In this document: positions 1 to 7,728 of the stretch, piece after piece
How the letters are laid out: each line of letters opens with the position of its first letter
How positions within the stretch are numbered: the first letter of the stretch is position 1
Source: a bacterium
GTDB lineage: Bacteria > Hydrothermota > UBA3073 > JACQXS01 > JAQTXJ01
DNA: 64,000 nt
Reading direction: 5' to 3'
Assembly: GCA_028716385.1 (NCBI GenBank)
Contig: JAQUPX010000002.1
Location: 416,756-480,755, forward strand
Program-made: the position numbers and the translations under genes
Notes under the pieces: generated by a model
Databases searched by the model: none
What the model was told of the DNA's origin: nothing
What the model saw: the letters and a program-made list of their open reading frames with translations, nothing else

Positions 1-188
1 ATAAAAATCTTACCCTTCGGAACATTTGAAAACACATCGAAGTAATCAACAAATGTCGTCGCTTTCCTCGTCCCGCAGAATTCACAAACTTTTCCTCTCA
101 ATATCTGCTTAGCGGTCTTTTTCTTTTCGGATTTTCTCCTCGCTATAGCCTCATTATTTAATCGTTCTATGCTGGGCAAACACCACAT
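1..188 (-). CDS. Partial small protein with CxxC motif, runs off left edge
   Basis: The gene starts at an ATG at 188 behind a textbook ribosome binding site (AAAGGAGG, about 8 nt upstream) and stays open for 62 codons to the window edge. The product begins MWCLPSIERLNNEA, is rich in Lys/Arg, and contains CEFCG, half of a possible zinc knuckle. It is the fourth gene of a tightly packed leftward cassette (1666, 744, 361, 188). I do not recognise the family. Small basic CxxC proteins are common in phages and plasmids, so a nucleic-acid-binding role is possible but is inference only. Confidence 0.7.
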   Translation of the reverse strand, partial: MWCLPSIERLNNEAIARRKSEKKKTAKQILRGKVCEFCGTRKATTFVDYFDVFSNVPKGKIF

Positions 189-205
189 TTTATTCGCCTC
201 CTTTG

Positions 206-361
206 TTATTCAACTGTAGCTGTTATTTTATCTCCGTGGTACTCATATTCTATCAGTTCTTTGGTCGCATTAATTTCGCCTTGCATATACCCGTCCACAC
301 TAATTCTTGCCCGTTCTACTTCATGTTGATTCTTAAAAACAATCCACTTGGCATCTTTCAT
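206..361 (-). CDS. Small hypothetical protein, 51 aa
   Basis: The start codon overlaps the stop of the upstream gene (ATGA at 358-361), a classic translational coupling that fixes the start. The product begins MKDAKWIVFKNQHEVERARI and ends in ATVE. It is acidic to neutral, with no membrane segment or recognisable domain. The next gene starts 18 nt downstream of the stop with its own strong ribosome binding site. It is supported by coupling and spacing, not by homology that I can recall. Confidence 0.65.
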   Translation of the reverse strand: MKDAKWIVFKNQHEVERARISVDGYMQGEINATKELIEYEYHGDKITATVE

Positions 362-744
362 ACTGCCCCCGCTTTTGGGTTTTTGTGCATTAGAACTAAT
401 TCGTCCGATGCCTCACCTACAGGAGTAAACCCACCCAATACAATACCCGCTTCATCATAGCTCCAGAATATTTCTTGCCCTTTATAACCATTGCCATTAG
501 CAGTATGACCTTCTGTTATAACATTGCCGAAGGCAGACTCCAAGGCTCTTACCGTGGAGCTGTTCTCACAGGGGACTGATTCAATAGTATGGGTATCACT
601 ATCTTCTATTAACAGAAATCCCAGTCCACTGAGCCAACTCCCGCCGAAGCCCCGGATTTTGCCCTTGTAAATTTCCGCCTTATAAACTTCCGTAACGTGA
701 TGACCATGAGATTGTACCCTCACAGCCGAGCAATGCTTATTCAT
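358..744 (-). CDS. Phage-like hypothetical protein, 128 aa
   Basis: The ATG at 744 overlaps the end of the upstream gene by 8 nt, so the two are probably co-translated. The product has a conserved-looking core, KIRGFGGSWLSGLGFLLIED, followed by ENSSTVRALESAFG and EAGIVLGGFTPVGEASDEL. I recall similar short proteins in virome and mobile-element sequences, without an assigned function. There is no signal peptide and no membrane span. Its position in a packed cassette next to an integrated replicon suggests a mobile-element function. Confidence 0.7.
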   Translation of the reverse strand: MNKHCSAVRVQSHGHHVTEVYKAEIYKGKIRGFGGSWLSGLGFLLIEDSDTHTIESVPCENSSTVRALESAFGNVITEGHTANGNGYKGQEIFWSYDEAGIVLGGFTPVGEASDELVLMHKNPKAGAV

Positions 745-1666
745 TCTTATCTCCTACAGGACTCCGGCGAGAGTGCCCGTTATCTCCTTCGTTCTTTTTC
801 TTATCCTGCTTCCCGATTTCTTTACCTATCACTAACTCCATATTCTTTGCCTTTTCACCGAATATCGTTTCAATCATCTTCTGGATATTTGCACAAGCTT
901 TATAGCTCTCGGCTTCAGGGTCTTTCTTGCTTAAACCATAGTATTCCCCATCAAACCCTGCCATAATTTGACTTGCTCCGTATTCCGGGTGGTTTTTAAA
1001 GTCCTCGGGTTTAATTGCCCGGCAGAATTCACTGACAGACCAAAGACACCGGGGTGGGTAATACTTACTCTTATATTTTTGACTTATTTCATAGTACTCT
1101 TTGGCGGAAGATTCTAATTTAGCTAACAATTCAGTATCTGTATTATAAGCCGGGTCCCATTTCCTTGTCATCCACCATCCGATATCTCTCGCAATCTTAT
1201 CCTGATTTGGTCGGGCATGCCCTTGTTCTATAATGATAGGACAGATTAAATACTCTCCTTCATCCCTTAAATCTATCAAGCAACTAACTTTTTTGCTAAC
1301 CTCAGCAAGCGCACCCGTAATTATCGCTGCATTCAATTCATTCCCCCCGACTTTACAGAATCCACCTAATTCTTTCTGCCATTGGGGGTTATGCAGTGAT
1401 ACCAATTTTTCTTTAACTAACTGAAAATTAATGTCAACAGGGTGCATTCCTTCTTTCTGCAACTCCTCATATCGGGCATTTACTTTGTCCCAACTACTCT
1501 TGGTTTCCCAGTTTGGATAAATCCCAACACTTAAATCAAATGTTTCGCAGGTCCATTCACAAGCTGTATCAGCGGTTTTATCTATTGCATACATAATCTT
1601 TAAATCCTGTATATCGAATAATTGTTTGCCTTTTGGCAGTATATTCCAATGTAAAGTTCTTCCCAT
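737..1666 (-). CDS. Phage-like hypothetical protein, 309 aa
   Basis: The start at 1666 has an AGGAGGTC ribosome binding site 6-8 nt upstream. The N-terminal half contains PNWETKSSWDKVNARYEELQ and, around residue 105, GFCKVGGNELNAAII. These two blocks look like the conserved parts of an uncharacterised phage/virome family. The middle carries EGEYLICPIIIEQG, and the last 40 residues are a charged low-complexity tail (KQDKKKNEGDNG). No catalytic motif is recognisable. It is the first gene of the leftward cassette. Function is unknown. Confidence 0.75.
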   Translation of the reverse strand: MGRTLHWNILPKGKQLFDIQDLKIMYAIDKTADTACEWTCETFDLSVGIYPNWETKSSWDKVNARYEELQKEGMHPVDINFQLVKEKLVSLHNPQWQKELGGFCKVGGNELNAAIITGALAEVSKKVSCLIDLRDEGEYLICPIIIEQGHARPNQDKIARDIGWWMTRKWDPAYNTDTELLAKLESSAKEYYEISQKYKSKYYPPRCLWSVSEFCRAIKPEDFKNHPEYGASQIMAGFDGEYYGLSKKDPEAESYKACANIQKMIETIFGEKAKNMELVIGKEIGKQDKKKNEGDNGHSRRSPVGDKNE

Positions 1667-2087
1667 TTCCTTGACCTCCTACATACTAGATCGTTTTGGG
1701 GGGGAGATCCGCCGGGTTTTTCTTTTAATTCTTAAATTTACCACAAAAATAAAGGGTTTTCAATTCGGGGATAAAAAACCTAATACCTTACTATTTCACA
1801 AATTTACATACTAACTTACAATTTGCTCAATGTATTGAGTAATTTGATGGATTATTTAAACAGACAATAAAAAAGCCCTCCCGATTGCTCAAGAGGGCTT
1901 AATTACTTTATTTTTACTCAAAAATTAGATTCTATAATCAACTAAAAAGAAAAGGGGGCACTTTTTCTTGACTAAAAGAAAAATAGAGTAATTGTAATTG
2001 AAAATGCAAGAGGTAAGAGATGGCAATCTTACAAGCCGGAGTATTAGTTAAGTCTTAATATAAACATTTAAGAGAGAATTTTAAGTC
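1667..2087. promoter_or_regulatory. Divergent intergenic region between the left cassette and the sigma-54 gene
   Basis: This 421-nt, very AT-rich region separates the leftward cassette from the rightward sigma-54 gene and must hold both promoters. It contains a strong hairpin (separate entry), a G7 tract at 1698-1704 and a possible -35 element TTGACT at 1968-1973 for the rightward gene. I looked for -24/-12 elements with GG-N10-GC spacing on both strands and found none. Confidence 0.5.
1866..1900 (-). terminator. Rho-independent terminator-like hairpin upstream of the left cassette
   Basis: AAGCCCTC (1873-1880) pairs perfectly with GAGGGCTT (1893-1900). On the minus strand it is followed by TTTTTTATT, which is the shape of an intrinsic terminator. 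It sits upstream of the first leftward gene rather than after any gene, so it would stop a leftward transcript before the cassette. That suggests an attenuator, the end of a small RNA, or insulation. Confidence 0.65.
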
Positions 2088-3545
2088 ATGAAACTGGGAC
2101 AAAAAATACAACCCAACTTACAACATAAGCCCAAAATGGCATATGCTTTACCACAAAAACAGCTACAGAATCTGGAATTATTAATGTGCCCGCTGAACGA
2201 ATTGATAGACCGAGTAAAAGAGATAATAAAGGAATATCCGCTACTTGAACTTGAAGAAAACAGCGAAAATAAGGACGAGGAAACCGAGGAAAGTGAAGAG
2301 ACGATAGAGCATCTATCTGCCGAAGCAAGCGAAAAAAAGGAGGAGGGCAACCAACAACTAATCGAAGGAGATAAAAAAGATGAAAACGACGAAAGATTAG
2401 CACTGCCAGAAGATTCTAACGATCCTTATGACAGTTCTTATAATAAAGGGTTGTCGCCGGATGAGGCAGCAGAAAAACCTGCTCTGTCTTTTACACTCCA
2501 AGGATTATTACTTTCTCAGGCGAGACTTAAATTCGTGGAAGAACGACTCCTTGAAATAAGCGAATGTATAATTTATGAGTTAAATAAAGATGGCTTTTTT
2601 ACTTCTTCCACCAAGAAAATAGCAGAAAAATTGAATGCAGATGAAGCAACGGTGTTGTCTGTTTTAGAAGAAATACAAAAATTTGACCCTGTTGGTAATG
2701 GTTCACGGGACACAAGAGAATGTTTACTTTTACAGTTGCGTTTAAGAGAGGATGTTTCTAAAATAGCAGTTGGAATAATAGAAAAACATTTTGATGATTT
2801 TGTGCATAGTAAATACGAAAAGATATTACAAAGTATGAATATACCACAAAATGAACTGGATGATGCAATCAATCAGATAAAACAATGCAATCTTAAACCC
2901 GGTTTCGGTATGGGGGGAGAAATAAGGTATGCGTTACCAGATGTAACACTTAAAAAAATAGATATTAATGGGCAGTTGGCATGGAGGGCACACCAAGAGA
3001 GGACACTCAAACTCAGATTACTTAACAGATATCAGAAAATGCTTTCCGATGAGGAAAATATAGATGAAGAAACAAAGGCGTATTTACTTAAATCTAAAGA
3101 GAAAGCGAAATCGTTTAATGAAGGCATAAAACAACGGCATGAAACAATAAACAAGATAGCTGAAATTGTTACGAATTCTATAACGGGTTGGCTTGATAAT
3201 AAGACAGTAGCGCCATTTAACCTTAAGGAGAAAGAAGTGGCAAACACTATCGGTATGGACCGGACAACAGTTTCAAAAGCAATAAGAGATAAGTTGATAC
3301 AGACACCACATGGGGTCTTCAAGTTAGAAAAGTTTTTCTTTAAACCAAAAACTGAAGGATCTGCGAAGGAAAGAATAAAGGGTATAGACGAAATAGTAGC
3401 AGGGGAGGACAAGAAAAATCCGTTTACAGACGATCAAATCAAGAGTATGTTGGAAGAAAAAGGATTGCCAACTGCACGCAGAACGGTTGCGAAATACAGG
3501 AGCATAAATAACCTGCCAGTACATGAGAGAAGAGAGAAAGATTAA
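2088..3545 (+). CDS. rpoN: RNA polymerase sigma-54 factor, element-borne
   Basis: A 485-residue sigma-54 factor, a normal length for the family. Residues 1-55 are the Gln/Leu-rich activator-responsive region (LPQKQLQNLELL, then EYPLLELEE). Residues 55-125 are a highly acidic linker (region II), and about 125-300 form the core-binding domain. A helix-turn-helix lies near residue 385 (ANTIGMDRTTVSKAIRDK), and the diagnostic RpoN box ARRTVAKYR is at residues 463-471. Such factors recognise GG/GC (-24/-12) promoters and need ATP-driven remodelling by an activator. The next gene is exactly such an activator. The surroundings are mobile-element genes, not the usual lptB/hpf/ptsN neighbourhood. I infer that it is a private sigma factor of the element. 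Confidence 0.93.
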   Translation: MKLGQKIQPNLQHKPKMAYALPQKQLQNLELLMCPLNELIDRVKEIIKEYPLLELEENSENKDEETEESEETIEHLSAEASEKKEEGNQQLIEGDKKDENDERLALPEDSNDPYDSSYNKGLSPDEAAEKPALSFTLQGLLLSQARLKFVEERLLEISECIIYELNKDGFFTSSTKKIAEKLNADEATVLSVLEEIQKFDPVGNGSRDTRECLLLQLRLREDVSKIAVGIIEKHFDDFVHSKYEKILQSMNIPQNELDDAINQIKQCNLKPGFGMGGEIRYALPDVTLKKIDINGQLAWRAHQERTLKLRLLNRYQKMLSDEENIDEETKAYLLKSKEKAKSFNEGIKQRHETINKIAEIVTNSITGWLDNKTVAPFNLKEKEVANTIGMDRTTVSKAIRDKLIQTPHGVFKLEKFFFKPKTEGSAKERIKGIDEIVAGEDKKNPFTDDQIKSMLEEKGLPTARRTVAKYRSINNLPVHERREKD

Positions 3546-3627
3546 AAATTAGAGATAGAGAACAAAACAATGAATTGCCATATCAAAAAATGTATTAGAG
3601 TTAATACCTTTTTATGTTTTGTAATTC

Positions 3628-3657
3628 TTGACAAAACTTATTCTCTGATTATTTATA
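3628..3657 (+). promoter_or_regulatory. Sigma-70-type promoter for the activator gene
   Basis: The -35 TTGACA (3628-3633) and -10 TTTATA (3652-3657) are separated by 18 nt, just upstream of the sigma-54 activator gene. The activator therefore appears to be made with the housekeeping sigma factor. Confidence 0.55.
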
Positions 3658-3669
3658 AACTTAATTAGG

Positions 3670-3688
3670 TTTAGTTTTTGAAACTAAA
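3670..3688 (+). repeat. Perfect inverted repeat containing the activator TTG start
   Basis: TTTAGTTT (3670-3677) and AAACTAAA (3681-3688) flank TTG (3678-3680), the first possible start codon of the activator. It could be a protein-binding palindrome, or an RNA hairpin that hides the start codon. Confidence 0.5.
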
Positions 3689-5537
3689 AATGAGCACAGA
3701 TAATATTAGAAAAAGCATGGGTATGGAATATGTATCTAAGATTCCGGATGATATTATATTGAAAATTTTAACTGGATTGTTAGCTACGGATAAATCTATT
3801 TTAGCAGACTTATTAACTTTCTGGGGAATCTCAATTCCAGAATCTGAAAAGGAGAAAATACAAATCCTAAATGAACCTGTGCGTCATGGTATACCTACAA
3901 TTCAAATTAAGGGAGAGAAAATGTTTTGTAGTATTTCAGGTGTTTTCCCTATATTCTGGCACGGCTATAGTTATGGACGAAAAGCTTGTTATAGACTATT
4001 AGAGGAAAATGCAAAAAAGCCTGAAATTAAAACATATTTTGTAGCTATAACTCATGAAATTGTGAAAAACGATGTTATAAAAGACTTTGAGAGGCATTAT
4101 AAAAAGAACTATTCTGGCAAAGTAGAGATTTGTTGGAAATCTTGGGTGCAGACAAGGCAATTTCTGGCAAAAGCTTTAAAAAAGATAACCGTTACACCTA
4201 TTAAGGAAGCTAATAGTTTAATTGCAATTGGAGAATTAAAATGGATTGTTGACCAACATCAAGAAGCGATAAAGTTTTTGAAAAAGGCTTTGGAAATAGA
4301 ACCTGATAACTTAAGTGCATTAAAAATACTGGGAAAAATTTATTGTGAACTCTCATATTGGGAAAGTGCAATGGAATTTACAGAAAGAGCCATTAAACTG
4401 GATAAAGATGACATCATGCTAAAATATACTTTAGGACTTGCTCGTTGGAATTTCAAAGGAGATAAAGAGGCAATAAAGATTTTAGAAGATGCAATAGAGA
4501 AAAGTCAATCACACAAAAAAGTTAGTGAATTTTTAAAAGTATCTGAAAGTTTTGATAAGTTCCAAGCAACAATTGATGAAGATATATATGGTATAATAGG
4601 TAAGAGTCTTGCTATACGTGAAGTAAGAAAAGAGATAGAAAATTGCACTAAAAACGATTTTACAGTTTTGATATTAGGAGAACGCGGTACAGGAAAAGAA
4701 TTAGTTGCTCAAGCTATTCATAAATACAGTGCGAGAGGTGTAAAAGAACTTATAGAATTTAGTTGTAGAGAATTCCCCCAAGAATTAGCTGCCGGCGAAC
4801 TGTTTGGGCACGAACCCGAAGCATACACTGGTGCAAATAAGAGTAAAGAAGGACTGATAGAGGAAGCCAATGGAAGCACATTATTTATAGATGAAATCTG
4901 TGATGCTCCTCCCGAAGTTCAAGCAATGTTATTAAAAGTGGTTGAGAGCGGAAAGTTTAGACGATTAGGTGGTAAAATGTCCGATGCTAAAAAAAGTGAT
5001 TTCAGGCTTATAACAGCTACAAACAAAAACATTGAACAGGAAATAGCAGAAGGTAGATTTAAAGATGATTTATATGATAGATTAAAAACTATCATAATAA
5101 GAACTCCCCCTTTGAGAGAGAGGAGAGAAGATATTCCTCTCCTAATAAATCATTTCTTGGAAGAGTACAGAAAAAAATCTCAACAAGAGCCCAGAACTTT
5201 TACGCTCGAAGCAATCGAAGCACTACAAGAATTGGACTATAATGGAAATATAAGAGCTCTAAAAGGGACCGTTGAAAAAATTATTAACGGTACCGAACCC
5301 GGAGAAAACATTACGAAGAAAAAGCTTTTGAAATGTGCTCCCGATTTCTTTGTGCAAAAACCAAAAATCCCAAATATTAGCAAACGAGATATTGACAAGC
5401 AATATCTTGAACAGATATTGCAAAAGACAGGTTGGAATATAACAGAAACCGCTAAAGAACTGGGCTTTCACAGTACAAACAGTATCTATAACAGGATGAA
5501 GAAGTTTGGGATTCCCCAAAAATCAAAAAGGCGATAA
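3678..5537 (+). CDS. Sigma-54-dependent transcription activator (TPR + AAA+ + Fis HTH)
   Basis: This is a 619-residue enhancer-binding protein. Residues 1-175 form a domain I do not recognise, and about 184-271 contain TPR-like repeats (HQEAIKFLKKALEIEPDN). The AAA+ domain (about 305-540) has Walker A GERGTGKE (near 335), Walker B STLFIDE (near 401), the arginine-finger region FKDDLYDRL and sensor-II GNIRAL. The sigma-54-contacting loop reads EAYTGA (near 381-386) where GAFTGA is the rule; TGA is kept. A Fis-type HTH closes the protein (ITETAKELGFHSTNSIYNRM). The start is uncertain: TTG 3678 has a weak AGG, ATG 3690 has no clear ribosome site. Being next to sigma-54, it is presumably its partner. 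Confidence 0.9.
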   Translation: MKLKMSTDNIRKSMGMEYVSKIPDDIILKILTGLLATDKSILADLLTFWGISIPESEKEKIQILNEPVRHGIPTIQIKGEKMFCSISGVFPIFWHGYSYGRKACYRLLEENAKKPEIKTYFVAITHEIVKNDVIKDFERHYKKNYSGKVEICWKSWVQTRQFLAKALKKITVTPIKEANSLIAIGELKWIVDQHQEAIKFLKKALEIEPDNLSALKILGKIYCELSYWESAMEFTERAIKLDKDDIMLKYTLGLARWNFKGDKEAIKILEDAIEKSQSHKKVSEFLKVSESFDKFQATIDEDIYGIIGKSLAIREVRKEIENCTKNDFTVLILGERGTGKELVAQAIHKYSARGVKELIEFSCREFPQELAAGELFGHEPEAYTGANKSKEGLIEEANGSTLFIDEICDAPPEVQAMLLKVVESGKFRRLGGKMSDAKKSDFRLITATNKNIEQEIAEGRFKDDLYDRLKTIIIRTPPLRERREDIPLLINHFLEEYRKKSQQEPRTFTLEAIEALQELDYNGNIRALKGTVEKIINGTEPGENITKKKLLKCAPDFFVQKPKIPNISKRDIDKQYLEQILQKTGWNITETAKELGFHSTNSIYNRMKKFGIPQKSKRR

Positions 5538-5970
5538 AAAACCATAACCCCCAACAATTTTTAATGAGTATTCATATGAGTACCTGTTAACACTTCCTGA
5601 GCACTTTTACCTAAAACCCAAATTAATTAGACCTCCCGAGTAGTTACATGTTGATTGTGTGTTCATTTCAAGTGTTCATTTTAGGCATTCATCCCCTCTC
5701 TACACATTAGTTATCCCCCAATTTTTACATATATAAAATTATTTTAACAATTTAATCCCTTATATACCATAGGTTTTCAGAATTTCATATTCCTGTTTTT
5801 GGATAAATTGGCACATATGGGCTACTTAGTAGAGTATATGATTAAAAGCTTGAAAGGAGGGAGTAAGGCGCATGAAGCAAGAATCGGCATAACAACTGCG
5901 GACGAACAGTTGATGGATAGTTGGAATGATACTCATAAGAGTATCAGAATTTTCGAGACAGGAGGAAATC
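5538..5970 (+). promoter_or_regulatory. Repeat-rich control region upstream of the ParB-like gene
   Basis: Four GAGTAT-type boxes occur: 5566-5571, 5578-5583 (GAGTAC), 5832-5837, and a perfect inverted pair GATACTC-ATAA-GAGTATC at 5928-5945. GTGTTCATTT is repeated at 14-nt spacing (starting 5659 and 5673). TGGCAC at 5809-5814 is followed by GC at 5821, but the GG-to-GC gap is 9 nt rather than the 10 of sigma-54 promoters. AAAGGAGG (5853-5860) precedes a 6-codon ORF at 5872-5892 (MKQESA). This looks like operator or partition-site DNA. Confidence 0.45.
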
Positions 5971-6714
5971 ATGAGTAAACAAATAAACCGCATCGACTTA
6001 TATGAGGATAAAGAATATTGGGGTAGAGAAGGCTATAATGGAGATGCAATTTCGCGATATGAAGAGTTATATACAAGCGGCAAAACCAAGCCCCTCCTCA
6101 TACAAAAAGGGACGAATAGAATCATTGATGGTTTTCATCGTAATTCTGCATTGATAAGGCGTGGAATTGAGAAAGTAGATGTTGAGGAAATAGATGTTTC
6201 AAATTCAGATATTAGAGCAGAAATATATCGATGCAATGCGGCACACGGGGTTCCATACAGCAAAGAGGAACGGAATAAATTAATCGAAGATTTGTATATA
6301 AAGGACCGCAAAACCCAAGAGCAAATCTCCGAAATTATTGGAATTGCACAGAGTACCGTTAGCGCAATTATCGGTAATATCAAAACCGATAATGCCGATA
6401 AAAGACAAACGTTAAATGATAAAGATATGGCAACTGCCTACGAACTACTAAAAAATGGTGAAACTCAAGAAAGTATTGCTAAGAAGCTTGGAGTTTCCCA
6501 ATCAACCCTTTCAGAGCGGTTGGCAAAAGATAAAGAAAAGTCTGATAAACCTGATGAAACTAAAAAAGACCCTATGACTGACGAAAGTCTCGTTACTGAA
6601 ACTAAAAAATTTGTAACTCGGCTCATAATTAAAGGTCTTCCAATAGGTGATAATGAAAAAATAGTGGAAGCGGTTGTTAAGCTTTTGAAAGACTTTCGAG
6701 TAGTAGCAGAATAG
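5971..6714 (+). CDS. ParB-like DNA-binding protein
   Basis: I chose ATG 5971 because CAGGAGGAAATC sits directly before it; an in-frame ATG at 5926 lacks such a site. The product is 247 residues. The ParB/Srx N-terminal domain includes KTKPLLIQKGTNRIIDGFHR (about residues 38-57), the DGFHRNSA box that corresponds to the GEHRxRA motif. Two helix-turn-helix segments follow (TQEQISEIIGIAQSTVSAII and TQESIAKKLGVSQSTLSERL), with a charged tail. Such proteins centre plasmid or prophage partition, or act as regulators. No ParA is visible nearby, so partition alone is unproven. The GAGTAT boxes upstream are candidate binding sites. Confidence 0.85.
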   Translation: MSKQINRIDLYEDKEYWGREGYNGDAISRYEELYTSGKTKPLLIQKGTNRIIDGFHRNSALIRRGIEKVDVEEIDVSNSDIRAEIYRCNAAHGVPYSKEERNKLIEDLYIKDRKTQEQISEIIGIAQSTVSAIIGNIKTDNADKRQTLNDKDMATAYELLKNGETQESIAKKLGVSQSTLSERLAKDKEKSDKPDETKKDPMTDESLVTETKKFVTRLIIKGLPIGDNEKIVEAVVKLLKDFRVVAE

Positions 6715-6777
6715 AAAAATGAAAAAAAATTTAATGGCAAACAATAAAGGAAGCAAACTTGGAAGGAAGGGGGATAT

Positions 6778-6870
6778 ATGCAGCAGTTAGTGAATTTGTA
6801 CTGCGACTCCATCAGGAGCTGCAGGGTTTCGACAAACATCCTCGCTATTGCGGGGAAGGCGGTAATATGA
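6778..6870 (+). CDS. Small hypothetical protein, 30 aa
   Basis: ATG 6778 follows GGAAGGGGG, a strong ribosome binding site. The stop TGA overlaps the next start (ATGA, 6867-6870). The product is MQQLVNLYCDSIRSCR and about 14 more residues, with two cysteines six residues apart. The coupling to the downstream zinc-ribbon gene supports translation. No family is recognised. Confidence 0.5.
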   Translation: MQQLVNLYCDSIRSCRVSTNILAIAGKAVI

Positions 6871-7043
6871 GAAAACCGAAACAAAAAAAGAGGTATTTAG
6901 TTTGTGGATTTTGCAATGGGCGCATGCCAATTCCGAATGAAATGGAAGTAGGCGAAAAAAGAATGATAAAATGCGAAGATAAGGACTGCGGAGCCACATT
7001 AGTTATAACAAAATTAGAAAATGGGAAATTAACATTTGAATAA
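6867..7043 (+). CDS. Small zinc-ribbon protein, 58 aa
   Basis: The start is set by ATGA overlap with the preceding small gene. The product has CGFC near residue 13 and CEDKDC near residue 36, the two halves of a four-cysteine zinc ribbon, followed by a beta-rich end (ATLVITKLENGKLTFE). Such miniature zinc ribbons are frequent in phages and mobile elements as nucleic-acid or protein adaptors. The precise role is unknown. Confidence 0.65.
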   Translation: MRKPKQKKRYLVCGFCNGRMPIPNEMEVGEKRMIKCEDKDCGATLVITKLENGKLTFE

Positions 7044-7056
7044 AAGGAGGAATAAA

Positions 7057-7728
7057 ATGAAAAGAATACAAAAACATAAAAACACTGAACAGATTTTTAG
7101 AAGGAGACCAATCCACAGAAAGTCCTTATCTGAGAGGTTGTTCCCTTGTGATAATTTTCCTGTATTGCATATGTTACATGAGCGTGGAATATCCCCGACA
7201 AGTTTGTCGGGTGAGACAAGAGGATTATGTTTGCCGAAAGTTGTGCAACCATTTATAAGAAGGGGTGGATATAGTTGGGACAATCTTTTGAAACAAGCTT
7301 ATAGTGAAGGTATATTGGATAGAAATGGTTTTTATAAAGGTGGTGGTGAAACCTATCCGGGCGAACTTACCCCTGATGACAAACTGCGAGAATTAGCAGA
7401 GGAGGAGGTAGAGGATTGGAGATGCCGAGATACAATAACAAGAAAAATGACTGCTGATGAGTTTAGTGATTATGCAAGCGAACAACATGATACAGAACAA
7501 TTTCATAATGACTTAGAAGCGCAATATGGTATGGACAGGGAATTTTATAATAGTTTGTCAGGGGTGGACCAAAATAAAGTATTAGAAATAATGCTAAAAG
7601 GTGGATTAGACTCTCCCGATGAATATAAAGCATTAAGTGCTTCCATTAGGGAATTTTTTACCAATTCAGAAGGCGAACCAATCTTGAATCCCGATGCGTT
7701 AATGGGAGAGAAGGCGGACCAATCTTAA
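7057..7728 (+). CDS. Hypothetical protein with duplication-altered C-terminus, 223 aa
   Basis: ATG 7057 is preceded by AAAGGAGG with good spacing, so it is preferred over the ATG at 7036. The N-terminal third is basic (EQIFRRRPIHRKSL), and the rest is acidic with long helices. There is no recognisable domain. The end of the gene overlaps a 41-bp tandem duplication (7672-7753) that shifts the frame: the protein stops at ADQS, whereas the second copy continues in the original frame to a TGA near 7827. The present C-terminus is therefore probably recent. The function is unknown; it belongs to the element's rightward gene run. Confidence 0.6.
   Translation: MKRIQKHKNTEQIFRRRPIHRKSLSERLFPCDNFPVLHMLHERGISPTSLSGETRGLCLPKVVQPFIRRGGYSWDNLLKQAYSEGILDRNGFYKGGGETYPGELTPDDKLRELAEEEVEDWRCRDTITRKMTADEFSDYASEQHDTEQFHNDLEAQYGMDREFYNSLSGVDQNKVLEIMLKGGLDSPDEYKALSASIREFFTNSEGEPILNPDALMGEKADQS

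Noticed and set aside
203-966. Rightward open frames at the left edge
   Set aside because: They are opposite a tightly coupled leftward cassette with strong ribosome sites, and lack their own.
2022-2040. Possible sigma-54 promoter TGGCA...GC before rpoN
   Set aside because: The GG-to-GC distance is 11 nt and the -12 block reads AAGC, so I do not call it.
2081-2403. Antisense open frames opposite the sigma-54 acidic region
   Set aside because: Ser/Phe-rich products typical of the shadow of a Glu/Lys-rich gene; no start signals.
5809-5822. Possible sigma-54 promoter (TGGCAC then GC)
   Set aside because: The GG-to-GC distance is 9 nt rather than the strict 10, and the -12 block lacks TTGC.
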